Source: Lineus longissimus
Taxonomy: Eukaryota; Nemertea; Pilidiophora; Heteronemertea; Lineidae
Assembly: GCF_910592395.1 (NCBI RefSeq)
Contig: NC_088315.1
Span: forward strand, 5,022,501 to 5,086,500
Reading direction: 5' to 3'
Length of the DNA stretch: 64,000 nt
Shown here: one piece after another, positions 28,621-41,900 of the stretch
How positions within the stretch are numbered: the stretch's first letter is position 1
Layout: each line of letters opens with the position of its first letter
Notes under the pieces: generated by a model
Told to the model about the DNA's origin: nothing
Seen by the model: the letters and a program-made list of their open reading frames with translations, nothing else
The model's database searches: none
Position numbers and translations under genes: made by a program

Positions 28621-28626
28621 TTTATT
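28621..28626 (-). promoter_or_regulatory. ANKS1: Candidate ANKS1 polyadenylation signal AATAAA (minus strand)
   Basis: Canonical hexamer on the minus strand (tttatt on +) at the far end of the frame-free region downstream of the ANKS1 stop. It implies a long 3' UTR, as is common for neuronal genes. Confidence 0.35.
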
Positions 28627-29412
28627 GCAAAATAATATCACCTGGTCCTTACAGTTAACTACACTCCAGTTCATCTCAAGTTGGCCTTAATTAAACATAC
28701 ACTAACTGTACAAATGTGTGGAGAAATGTACAAGAGACTTTGCCAACTTGTGAACTGAAGAACTATACACATATTTCCTTCACAATAAGATCTATTGCTG
28801 TAGAGTTAAATCTTGATTTAGTAATTTTATCAACAATTTGATATCCTGCTACTCCCTTTAAATGTAGCCGGGATGTTCTTTAAATCTTGAGGAGATGCAA
28901 AAAACTTTGGTGGTAAAGATGCAATTTGCGAGCAATGAAGACATCAATAAGGTTTTTTAAAGAGTAATGGTAATATATAATTTCTATAACAACTTTTAAA
29001 GTTTTTAGAAGTAATATTATCATATCTAATAGTTTTTAAGTAAATTTATTCAAACCTCACAGATTTAGTAACATTTACAATTATATAAAGGATGAGTTGG
29101 CTTTTTAGAGATAGGGATGTTCACCAGTTATGTTGGCCGATAAGCTAGGGTGATTAAAATAGAAGTGAGCTCTAGAATAATGGCGGCATTTCATTATAGT
29201 TTTTGCAAACGCTTCATCATACAAAATCCATTTAGACAAGAGTAAAGCACCACCGGGTATTGATAACACCTTGTGACAATATCGAAATGCCCAGTAGAAA
29301 TTAACATTATTCATATATTCGAACTTATAACACAACACCAAGTCTGAAGCATACATTTGTTGCGACATCAATGCCAATGAATGGTATAAGGCAACTTATG
29401 AATAAGCTCTTA

Positions 29413-29604
29413 TACAGGGTGTGTCAAAATAGATGTGACCAAACTTGGGTCTTCATACCAGTAGCAACTTGATAGTGCAAAATGAGAAATGGTAAAACAG
29501 CCACTGGTAAAACAATCATTTCAATGACTTTCAACTCATCCAGTTAACTAATACTTTCCCTTTTTGAAAATAAATCTTTCGTCAATATTTTGAAACACCC
29601 TGTA
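29413..29604. mobile_element. Tc1/mariner-type MITE
   Basis: The 192-bp element begins TACAGGGTGTGTCAAAATA and ends with the near-complement TATTTTGAAACACCCTGTA. TA at the borders is consistent with Tc1/mariner target preference. No coding capacity. Confidence 0.7.
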
Positions 29605-31230
29605 ATGAATATCAGGAGGTGACACGCAACTGGATCTTTGCATTGTGTGATAATCAGGCAAGTGTGGAGGTTGCATGTTTGAAAAGAAATGTCATGTAAA
29701 AATCATGACACACACAGGCGACTGAAACATAAATTGGCAGTTGCAGATACAATTTCTTTTGCAGAGTGGATTTAATCTTTTTGACCAATCAGAAATGCAC
29801 ATTTTCTGTCACACTCACTGATTAAGTCGCCTATGTGCGCCGAGGTAAGAACTAAAAGCTGGCATAGCTCATAGAACACTAACAGACCCGTAAATATCAA
29901 CTGTCGTTAAAACAATAATACTTTCTAAGTACATATAGTTGAGATAGGACCGTCATTTTACTAAAATCTGTCCACATAGACTTTATAGCACTTAGGGGCA
30001 ATAGCCTGATGCATTTGATGGCTGAACAGTGTGTCACTATTCAGATCATAGCTTAACTCCAAGGGGGGAATATGGAACAATATGCAGCTACAGACAATAA
30101 CATGCTTTCTGAAGACTGAATTTTATGTACATAAATATACATTCACAATGTATTCAAAACATTACAATATACACATACAAGTTCACATAATACAAGCTAA
30201 CCATTGCACTGAAACTGCTTCAAGTCATGTGTACAGTGGTCACCATAAAAGACACTTACTGCAATACCACATCCGCTGAAGATAGAACAATTATGCCATT
30301 TTCTATTACCTTATATACAAAAAAACGTTACTTGACAGACAAAAATCTATTTTTGCGCAATAAAATTCAAGAAGATGAAAAAGTACAAAACATTGGTGGG
30401 ACAACACACCGACCCACTTGAGCAGATGAACTGCACATAGATACTATACAAATGTACACAATGATGCACCCAAGCTCACAGTGAAAGTGAAATAATCACA
30501 ATGTAACAAAGCATGCAAAATGAAAACTCTTTGAAAAGCTGCCCAATTTCGTAATAATTTGTTACCAAAAGTTGCCAATTTACACTGAGTATCCAACTCT
30601 GAAGCCCACGTCAAAGAAATTAAGTAACCACAGTGTAACTTAAACCCAAGTGTGTGCAAGCTCTTCATCGAGTTTCACTGCGCAAATAAAATAATGCATA
30701 ATAAAATTGTCATAGTTTAAACATAGAATTGTGAATAATACGAAATAAATAAGCACCATATCTGAAAATCTGCCAGGCTTCATGAAGTGAGTAATAACCC
30801 TAAAGATTCTCACCAAGATCTGGTGATTTTTTCATTCTCCAACAAACACCGAGGATTGTGTATTGGTAACTTAAACCATAGAACTTCTCTACCTCGAACA
30901 TCCCGAGGACCTTAATAGAGAGGTGTCCTGATTAGATCTGTAAACTTAAATGGCTAAGGAAAGACTTCACCTCTTCAGTACAAGTGGTTGACTGAAGAGC
31001 ACCCTCCATGAAACCTGGACAAAATCAAAGGAAGCATATTAACTTGAAATAGAAAACATCTCTCCAGCATGTCATAATGATACGCTCGATAAAGCTCACA
31101 TTCCTCAATAAAATCTAACAAAAGACATAATAATGAAACATGCAATGTACTTGTTGAAATCTCTTCTCTTGCATGATTGGAACTGTCTCTTGAGCAATTG
31201 TTTGCACTCGGTATATTTTTATTACACCTC

Positions 31231-31294
31231 ATCCTGCATATTCTACAGCTCAGTATACCACTATCCTGCATATTCCACAACTCAGTTTATCACT
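31231..31294 (+). repeat. 32-bp tandem duplication
   Basis: Two copies of atcctgcatattc(t/c)aca followed by ctcagt, starting at 31231 and 31263. Confidence 0.75.
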
Positions 31295-32849
31295 GAGAAT
31301 GTTACTCTCAGTGTAGATTCACTCAAGTATGTTGATTCTTCTTGATAAAATTTATAGTGCCACCTTATCACTACAAAAGTCATTGGAGATAAGTTAGTTA
31401 TCTTCTCCATAAAAACTCAGTACAGTACACCTTGCCATTGAAATAATGAACAATTATCACGAAGTACAAATTTTAAAGTACTGTCACCAAGAAGGCAGAC
31501 TACCACAGACTGACTACCATGCCTTCTGCTAAAACGGAATATAAAAGTTCCATCATAAATTTTTCCAATTAAGTTTATTTTCCATCACTAAGTACCACCA
31601 TATTTCTAAACACCTCACTTTTTTAAACTTCACCTTTCAATTTAATCCATTAAAACCCCAAAACAAACATCACAAAATATTTCTTTGGTTTGATTCACAC
31701 TGATGAAACAGAAAAGTCACTGTTATTTCCATAACTGGCCACCCATCTCAAGGGGAGCTCTTCTAGCCCTGGCCCTTATGAAGTGCCCTGCTCTGTATAT
31801 TTCCTTTTAAGCAATACTGTGTACTTCTTATATCTCCAAGACTGGTCATCTTGACCCTGCAATGAAATATTACTTTTTAGCATTTTATGAGATCTTTTTC
31901 TGCTCTGTCTTGTGGTGTTGATTTAATGGCATTTTACAGTGTAAAATTGAGATAATCGTGGCCTATAGTATCGGGGCAATAAGGGTCATTACGACAGGAT
32001 GAGTCAACACTACAGATACCCGCTATCATCTCAAACACTTTATCAACATTCTGAACCATCGCAAAAGGACAAACGTGACCCATGGAATTCGGACAACGGT
32101 GCAATTGTTACTGCCAAAACTCGAATATAGAGGAAGAAGATTCCAAACTTGAAAAGGCGATCGGGAAAAGAAAACTGTCATGCAATAGAGGCTGGTCTGA
32201 AAGCTTTTAAACTTGGAAATGAGCATTGAATTTGTTATACGGAACGTCCCCGGTAGACTTGTCGGTGCCACCATGGCGCCTTGTCTCACCCAAGTCGCCC
32301 CTCTCCCATCGGACTCAAAAGGGGGTGTCACTATAAAAACAGTAGCGGATTCACCAGTGACAACTCGGCAGTTTACGAGCAATACATCTTTGGGTATTAC
32401 GAGAAATTTATCGGGGTTGAGCGCCAGTAATTGACTTATAATGAAGCATAGGATTGGTTGATATTGTTGGAGAATGGCGTGGTAATTTAGGATGTGTTGC
32501 CCTTGCATAATGTCACATTCTTAACTTTCTGTAAGTCGTTTAACGACATGTTGTGGATTGTCCTCTTCTCTGTCATGGTGTTAGGCTGTGACTTAACTTA
32601 GAAATTCTTTGGTGAATTCCTCGTCACAATAGCAAGGGGCGGGGCTGGTATTTAAAGAACAATCAGGCTCACAGAGACAGAATTAAGTGTGAAGAAGATG
32701 GAGTAGGACACCCTTAGATATTAAACTAACCAGGATTCACACCAACGACTTGAGGGTCATCTTTCAAAAGAAAAAAATACGATTTGCAGGAGAGAAAAAC
32801 CAATTGGCAAATGAAAAACCAACAAGAAGCACGATTCTCCAAGCATACC

Positions 32850-32999
32850 TCAGTTTAGTGCTGCTTCAAACTCTCGCTCGGTCTCATCAAGCTGTTCTTC
32901 ATATTCTCTCTCTGTTTGTAGTGCGCGTTCCTTCAGTGCCACCTGGTAGGCTACTTCGAAAGCTTCTCCGAGCGTCAGGATGATTTCTGCTGCAAGGTC
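32850..32999 (-). CDS. ANKS1: ANKS1 terminal exon: PTB C-terminal helix, charged tail, stop
   Basis: 49 residues beginning DLAAEIILTLGEAFEVAYQ, which aligns with the last PTB helix of vertebrate ANKS1 (EIILTLGQAFEVAYQ). A strongly charged, coil-like tail (REYEEQLDETEREFE) then runs to TGA at 32852-32850. Acceptor is atttcttacag. A donor-like CTGAG|GTATGC directly follows the stop and could allow a 3' UTR intron. Confidence 0.95.
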   Translation of the reverse strand, partial: DLAAEIILTLGEAFEVAYQVALKERALQTEREYEEQLDETEREFEAALN

Positions 33000-35900
33000 C
33001 TGTAAGAAATCAATCAAAAGTTTACTTTCATATCATCTCATACTCCTCCCCTTGCATGACACAGAAAATGAGAGAGCTATACTGTCAATGATGCCTGGTG
33101 CTTGATCAGGATGAGGCACATGTCAAGGAATACCCACCTCTTCAGGATATCTAAAGGCAACAAATATATTTAACATTTCATGCTAGAAGTTCCATGTGAA
33201 TGATAGACACACAGAAATATCACTATGTCCAATATTCAGGACTAAGAGATGTGTAAAATTGCAAGATTGATATTTCGTCCCGCAATGCTGGTATACCCGA
33301 GATAGCCAAGGCTTGGATAGGTTTTGCATACCACTCATGATAGGATGAGGAATCTCTCATAGACCAGTGTAGAAATCACCGAGCAATAATAAATGGTTAT
33401 GGATTTGATCTGCGTCAAACTTACTTATGGTAATTTCATTAAATCTCGCCTGACGAGCATTTAACGTTGTGATAATATTCGCGATGAAACGTAACGTGAA
33501 GAAATGGTTTACGGTAACGTGATAAGCCGTAATGGATTATGCAGGCCAAGAAGGTGCCGAGTGATCCGGCGAATAAACGCAAATAATCGGCAAAAATCTT
33601 GAGGGATGGTCATTAAGTGGCAAACAAACATGATTATTTCTTCTAGCAATCGCGCACGGTGATGCCAGCGTGAAATCCTGACAATCCCTCGCAAGAAAAT
33701 AACATTAATTTCACCATGAATTTGCCGTATTTCCCCATACTTGAATGTACACTTGGCTGGGAAATTTGAACCTGTGAAACTAACCACGTCAAGTTGATCT
33801 AAACTTTCGCATGAATTATATTAGATATGAACATGAAATAAGGATGGAAAAATTACTTCGTCAGCGCCTGGTCCGAAAGACTAAATTAGGGACTTAATTC
33901 GTAAATATGAAACGAGGAGTAGTGACCGGTAAAAACCTCTCTCATATTTCATCATCAGGAAAAATTAATTGCAGGAAACTTGTCAGCGGTATTGTGCGTT
34001 CCGCTATTTACATTGTTTCGCATTTGTTAGGTGTTCATGATACGGGATATTACCACACCGCACTGAGAATTTTCCCGGACGTCTTGACCACTCTGCGTGA
34101 TAGATTCAAATCGTAGGCCCGGATGAGCCCACACAATCAAACCTTGAAGAATTTTACGCCTGTTACTCGCAATTCATGAAAAGCGAGCTGGTCTTTTCAG
34201 AAAAATTCATTAAGGCTCTCGTTAATTAATGTCTCGATGTGATACATCGCTCCGATCATCTGGTTACTGGTCTTCAAATGAAGCATCAATGCGAACAAGC
34301 GATGTTACGCTCGTGATGAAATTAACATGCTCCAATAAGATTTCAGAAAAATCTTCCTGAAAAATATAGCTGAGTCTCCATCATGAGTTTCTCGGAGGTG
34401 ATTTCATGATGTGGTTTCCTGTCAGAGGTCTAATGACTCCTGTTCTGACACTGTAAACAATGCTGGCAAGGGCTCCATGGACAATTGCAGAAAACCAAGC
34501 TTCCTGCCACAGAAATTTTGCAATTTTACAGTGTTTGGTTATTCTAAATAAGGTACAATGGATTGTTTCCACTATCATTACTGTTACTATTTATCACACT
34601 ACTTTACAGAAACCAAACTAAAACTTTGATTAAGTGTTAGCAAATTTAACATTCTGATTTTGAGATGAAATGATCTTCAACATTTTACTCCCGAAACTCT
34701 CAGAGATCATACATTAAGATCACCAGTCTAAGAGGGTTGATAAAAAAATTTGAATTAAAAACCACGCAAAAAGCAACTCTTTTTGGAATAAAGTTCAATA
34801 TCTTATGCATCACTTCTCAAATTTTCCAATATTGTTATGTTTGCTTTTCACCGTCGAGCATCATGTAAATTTTGGAAGTTGCAGAAAGCATCGGGCAATC
34901 GTGACCAGTCATGCTTAATATTATTTCATATGCATAAGACACTCCAGTTTCTGCTCACTGGTTTCGCAAAATGAATAAAACGCCACGAAAAATAACCTAT
35001 TGCTTTGTCTTTGTCGTTCAGAAATTGCGGGGACACGATTCGGAGTCAAATATCAGCAAAGTGTCACCGCCGATATTATTGGCTCTGAAACCATTTCAAA
35101 TCGTCAGATTGGGTGCGCTCAGGCGGTGACAAGATTTCCACGTATCCCTCCACCACAAAGACGATCCCTTCCGACCCAATGGCGATCACTTCATCTTGGA
35201 CAATATCTTCTGTTTTCGCGTGGCGGAAAAAGAGTAACAAATAAACGTCGATGATTGGCTGCGCAAAATTTGAGAAAATTAAAATCTTTGGCAACCTCTC
35301 GCATCAGGTTGACAAATGAGATCCTAAATGACAAGGTAAATTTTAAATCTTCGGGGCATAATTTTTTCGATTCAACTTTTCCTTTTATGTTTTTTGTGCG
35401 CATGTGACATCAAATGTGCTTAATTTGTTAGAAAAAACGGTGTTTTTACTATTGAAGTTATGTAGGTTTTCACATTCATTTATTTGGCTTTCTTGCGTTT
35501 GAACTTTATGATCCAAAAGATCGAGGGGGAGCAACATATGTTAAGATACAGTTTTTGCATCTTTAATTGAGAAGAAATTGTATGGATGCAAATCTCAGTG
35601 AAACTTCTTTATACATCTGACACCAAACATTGATGAAATATTATTCAAAAAATACAAATTTGACAAGAAAGACTTGTTAATTAGGAACAGGCTCCACATC
35701 TTTTCTAACTATAACCTGATTGATATATCTAACGAAAACAGATTTCAAACTTTATCAACAGACTGTGAAATTTGCATGGTGACACCCTCCAAATTTCTTG
35801 AGAAAAAACCTACAGACTACTAAATTTCACATTTTTGTGGTTGATATTCTGATTTTGTATGTTTTTCATTGTTTTGGCCGATATAATGAACTGGTGGTTT

Positions 35901-38900
35901 CTTATCAAATTCTGCAGAATCTGAGAGACCTTGATAAGGAACATGACTTCTGCTGCTTTGGTTTCGGTGAAAAGGGCCTGTCAGGCTAAACCCATGATAG
36001 ATGTCCCCAAATTTCGATTGAGATGGAAAAATTTCGTCCAATTGTTTAAACACATCAAATCTGGTCACTAAATAATAGGTATTGTTTTCAGGGGGTTGGA
36101 ATATGCACAACTTATTCAAAAATGCCCGAGGTGGGACACCAGTCGAGACGGAAACGTATTGCAATTGAAATGGAAAATTCAAATTTCCTGCCAAAAAACC
36201 TGTAATTAAAAACAAGAATTCAATCTTTTTTTCTCATACTGCCCCAGGTTTTTTTTATTTCACTTTTTCTGGTATACCAGTCAAACGAAATATGCAGATT
36301 CTTCAACTGGTATTTTTTGATAAAATATTTCAGAAAGTTTATGGCAATCTTGATTTGCTTGTGTGTTTAATCCAGACCTGCGTTTCCATCATGACTAAAC
36401 ACACAGTAGGCTAATATCCACAAAATCTTCCAAAAACATCTATCTCGTAAATTTTTATTTCAAAGCATCAAATTAGAACTTTGTGGCTTGTAAGAGTCCA
36501 CTGAGCCGCAAATGACAAACGAGGTGATTCTACTCCAAAAAGACAGGAGTTATCCAACAGACTTCGAAATTTCAAAAGCTTTTTTCATTAAAATTTATAA
36601 ACCTTATTCGCCTCAATTATCTTCGAAACCCATACCTGCAATTTTGATTATATCGTTTTGAGAATTTCTTTACATTTTGACCCATTAACCCTTAGTGTTC
36701 TTGCTAGCCAATTGCGTAAAATTGATAATTGGCCGTGACTGTAACGACGAAATGAGACGGAAAATTGCCCCACTTCAATCAGAGACGGCTCAGTTTTTCA
36801 TTTTGATGAAAAACACAAAGTTTCTCGTTATTAATTTAGTGAGTCACTGGCCTCATGACGACTGGTTATAATTAAAAATAATAGCAATTGATTTGTTTTT
36901 GAAGTTGCCAAAACATTAGAGAAAGTCAAATATAATGTTTAGCAGCAAAACCTGGACAGTGCAGGAGGAAACTGGAGTCACCAACAAAGCCTGTATATGC
37001 TGATGGGGGATCACTATGATGAGAAATGGTTATGACTAGAAATTATAACCTGGACCTCAGTGGTCACAAATAAAGAGATGGAAAATTTGGAACTCCTGCC
37101 ATCATTGCCTTGTCACCAGTTGTGGAAACCCACACATTGGTCAAAATTTCATTGGTCAAATTCTGACCCTTTGAGAAGTTATTGGGTGCTAAACCCACTG
37201 TCCACCATTATGGCCTGAAGCAGGGACTAAATCCGTTCTGTACATGTTTATCCTGGTCAATTCATCAGGCAATTGGGGTTTAAGGACAGCCCCAGGGGGA
37301 GAAAGTGCTTGTCACCTTTTGTGGGTACACAATATCCTTAATTTATTGGCCTAATAGCTCAGGATACCAGGCCATAATGGTCAGAATCGAGGCCCTTAAT
37401 CAATCTGGTCCTCCACTTCAAATTTTGAGTGTTTTTTCACCTTTTCTTTGTAGACCAAACTCCAACTTTTGATGTTGTCAAAGTTTTCCTAACGCATTTG
37501 ATGATCAAAGCAAAAGGACAAATTAGTAGTTTTTAACTTGCTGAATGTGTTTATTTCCTGGAGGCCTTTTAATTGATAATTATTCATTTGCTTTGATGAC
37601 AACTTTTCTGTCCTATTCTAGATATCTCAAGTGTTATTGGTTGTGTTGATAATGCTAATTGTACAATTTTAATTGATGTTTTAAATAGTAAGTTCCAGCA
37701 CCTTTTTAACTATCGTGACCATCAGGTTGGGAAAGAACTTCATTTTCTTCTGGTAATATTGCAGATAGCATGAAATTTAGTTTTGAAATTAAAAAATATG
37801 CCAGTCTAATCAAAATAAGGCATTATGACCAACCTTGTCATATTTGTTCAATGAGTTTGATGATTTAAGTCAGATATGATCGCAAACTTGACTTCACAAG
37901 CAAAAAGAACAGAGGCGCCAAAATGAAAAGGGTAAAATTGGCATGCAAATTCAAATAGCTTAAATCATCGAATTTCACTTCACAAACTAAATGAGCAAAG
38001 TAGCCATTTTGAATAAGCTTAATGCAGTTTACAAAGTTTCTAGAGCTTACCCACAAGTCAAAAATTTGATTTCACACGAAAAATGACCCAAATGGAGATT
38101 CTGAAAGGGCCTAATTTTGTGCATAAACGTCATAAGCTTAGCTCACCAAGTCAAAAATTTAATTTCACATACACAAATATCTTTATTTACTCAATCTATA
38201 GGCCTAGTTAATTTAATCCTGTCGGTTTGTTAGGTTTTAATGGTTCCCACCGAATTAAGTGTGAAACTTAAAACATCTTAAATCCTATGTCAACCACTGA
38301 CCACGTCAAATAGGGTGTAAGCAAACAGGACACTTTGTCCCTTATTTGTTCAGTCTTTTAGCAGTGTTTGTCCGGCTTGATTTTCCCCTCCCATTCCTGT
38401 GCCTCTGGGTGGGGGATAAATGCAATAATAGTCCCTATAAGGGGCATTAATTTACTCACAAATGTTTTGTATCAATTTGTGAAGGTGATTTTAGCAAATA
38501 GAAATATTTGAAGAGGGTATGTCGGAATTTTTACAGGTGTCTAGTTGTTGCCTTTTGTCTACGTTTTATGAAGGAAATGCGGTTGTTTTTGGACAATATG
38601 ATTTAATTAGGATTTCACCTTTTTGTGTGTTTCGGCTGTGTACTTGTTGACTCTTGTCTGTAAGTGAGAAATTGTATACAGCATGTCCCATAAGAAGTCT
38701 GAAATAAGCAACTCTTATGGGGATCAATGTTGAGATGAATGTAATCTGGATAAACTCGAAAACTCAGCAAATGGCAAGTCAAAGGTTTTTCTTATATGTC
38801 TCGGAAAAAACAGAAAGTTACAATAAATGAAGAAGAAAATGGACTATCTTATGTCCTAGCAGAGTATTACATGAAATGAAATGAAATTTTCACTGATGAT

Positions 38901-41900
38901 CCACATTTAGGATGACCAAAATAATGTCCCCCACCCAAGCACTTGCCTCCCCAACATTCCAGAGTCAATTAAAACGTCAAACTCATCAGCCAGAAGGGAC
39001 AGGGCACAAAATTCTCCCGGTGACAAAATAATAATTGCTCGATACAAATTTGTTTCCAAAATAAGCTGGAATGAAAACAGCGGAGGAAAATGAAGTTATT
39101 TTCCAATCTGTTGAGTGCCAGCCTGAACAATTGGTCAATCTCAGTCGTCATTTCAAGAGGCGCTATTCATTATTTCGATGTTTAGTTCTTGATTTGTGAA
39201 CAGAGCAATCAAGCTGCTTGTGTCCTGGGAGTGTTTGTTGACCAAACACTTGGCTGACAAATATGGCAACTTGGCATGGCAATAGAATTGATTGTCAGGA
39301 TTCAGTTTATGAGAAGTGGACACTCAAATAAACTCAACATCCAAAAAGAGACACTTGTGAATGGTGAGGGTGACTTACAAGACAGAACACATAACTGACT
39401 CACATAACCCTCAATCCCCCCCCCCCCATCCCATTTTCGAGTTTTGACTATTTCAAAATTTCATGGTTAGGCTAGTTTGCAGGATTGGGGGCGATTTTGA
39501 AGCAATTCCCACACCACAAAAACAGCCCGGGGACCTAGGAAGCCACTAACAGGACTCAGAAAAGGGCGCTAGTGTTCACCCAGTTGTCCCTTATGACTCT
39601 ATTTGTTGACAAAATACCCTATCTCTATGGGAGAACAAATTGATCTTTTGATCAGAGGTTGTCAAAACATTGAGGAAATGAAGTGGGGTGCCTGGGTTGT
39701 TTACAGTAACATCTCATTGTTGTTTGGCCCTTCTGTTGAGTGTTTTTGGAGAGGGGAAGGGACAGAGAAAGCAGAGGAAGTCGGAAGGTCAGGTTTTGAC
39801 CCCTTACAGCTGCAAATGTTGCTGTAAGACTTCCAAGTTGCAAAACTGTTATTCCTTCCTTGTATTCCTTCTTAGTTTTTACTTTTGCATGTTTGTTTCA
39901 GGGTTTTCCACCAGATCGCATTGTTTGGAAGCGGGATCAAAGGAAATTGTGAGGTGGTGCTTTGGCCCCTCACACCTGTAAAATCTGCTTAAAGCCTGGG
40001 ATAGCTAAGATTATCAAAAATTGGGAAATTGAGAATATTTTAAAGCCTTTTTCAACTTCTCAATGAGTGAACTAGAGTTCACCTCAGCAGCGACAACATC
40101 ACATCACAACCTGTGACAGGAATTCTAACACATTGAGGCTGTCTTTTAAAGATCTGAGTTAAGCGACCTCTATATATCAATCCCAAAAACTGCACCAATT
40201 TAACCCCTGGAAACTTTCAGGACATTTTTTTGACCCTTTAAGAATAGAACCATTCCTCGTTTTGAAACCGGCCGGGATTTACACCCAGGGATGGAATTTT
40301 TATTCATAACTTTTCAAAACGATAACAGATTAGTCAAACTGGCCTATTTATAAAAGTAAAATCTAAATTGGTTTTATGAAAATGGGCTTCGAATTCTTAT
40401 TTTTTTCTCCCCTTGCACCTTATGGCATCTAATCTTTTGATCTTAAGGGTCTAAAAGGGATTAGCCACCTTTTAAGAGGGTTTGTTTTGTCCAACAGGAT
40501 TGCCCCACTTGAGGCCCTTTTCTATAGTTTTTAAGTAGTCGTTGAGAGGGTATAAGGACCTATAAGGACAATTTAAGAAGGCTTATTCCAAACACTCAGA
40601 CTTCGAGGACCCTTTGAGTGGATCCGGAAGAGGGCCTTAACCCTTCGTGGACCCTTTGATGTGGTTGGCACACTTGTACCCTTTTTTCATGGTCATTCAT
40701 CTGAATAAGTTAGTTTTCTTGTAACATCTGCCAGCTGGCCAACCATTAGGTTGAAAAGCAGATTGTTCCACAAAACTGTCAGCGGATGAGGAAACTTTGT
40801 ATAATCATCTCTGGGTCATGGATGGAGAACTGGATCCGTCTTCCATTCTGCCTGTTTTCTTCATTATTTCTAATGAAAATAAACAAAGACATGATGATAT
40901 GAAAAGGATTGAGACCCAGTACAGCTATCAAGACCTGATTGCAGAATGCAGGTTACGTTATAATTCTAAAACCTTTGGTTTTTAAATGAATTCTTCTACA
41001 AGGAGGGATTGGTCAAATTGTACCCCAAGCAAAGATGGGCCTTTGCACGACACAAACGAAGGTAAGCAAACAAAATAAAACACACATATCAAATAATTTT
41101 CTCCCCTGACGCTCTTCACCCACAAATTAACCAAAGTCTGGTTGAAGGAGTGTGCCCTGTCACTCCACAGAAATGACAAGTGACTTTAGATGCCTAATGG
41201 GTCAAATAAGCAGGAAATAAGCTGAAAATCAGGGGGCGCTAACCATAGTGAATGGTCAAGTTAGAAATTTCACAGTTAATACCCAAGCTTAAAAAGTCCC
41301 TCCTCGATTTTCCACACAAATAAAATCACTTCTTCAACATGATCGCCCCTTGTACAACACCAAGTTTCACGCCACCCAGATTGTCTGAACAAATTTATGG
41401 AAGTTTTGACCACGAATAAAAGCAGAGGATCAGAAAACCTAATGTGCCGAGATTAGAATTAGTGCTCCAGACCGCAAAAATGGCACCAGACATATTGAGC
41501 AAAATTTCATGATAAATTTCACACGTTAAAACCGCTTGAGACACCAAGACAAAATAATGTTCACCCTCGATTGGAAGAATTTTCTGCTCATTTGCTCAGT
41601 GGAGACAAACCGACCTGACCCGAGGATTAGGAAAATCCATGTTCATAACACCTCGATAAAGTGGCGAAGTAATTAGGCCTAAGAGCTCAATAAAGCCCCT
41701 GGGCTATGTTCCCGCCTTTTATAAGTTGGCTGTCACATTCGGTTCCAAATTATAGGCCATTTTGAAATCTATTCAAAGTTTTGGGTTCGGATTTGGTTTC
41801 TACATACTTTGCCCAGCTCAGGCCAAAGCAACTCCCTTGTTAGTTTGGAGCACTGTTGAGGAGCAACTAGAAGGAGTAACCTTGATCAAAACTCGATGCT

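Larger units (their letters stand above)
28581..32849 (-). other. ANKS1: Probable ANKS1 3' UTR and downstream sequence
   Basis: After the ANKS1 stop (32850-32852, minus strand) no further coding exon was recognised. A minus-strand AATAAA lies at 28621-28626, just before the satellite, so the UTR could be as long as 4.2 kb; earlier signals are possible. A mariner-type MITE (29413-29604) and a 32-bp duplication (31231-31294) lie within it. A 160-codon minus frame at 32026-32508 has no recognisable domain. Confidence 0.45.

Noticed and set aside
32026-32508. 160-codon minus-strand frame downstream of the ANKS1 stop
   Set aside because: No recognisable domain, not in phase with a supported exon, and within the probable 3' UTR.
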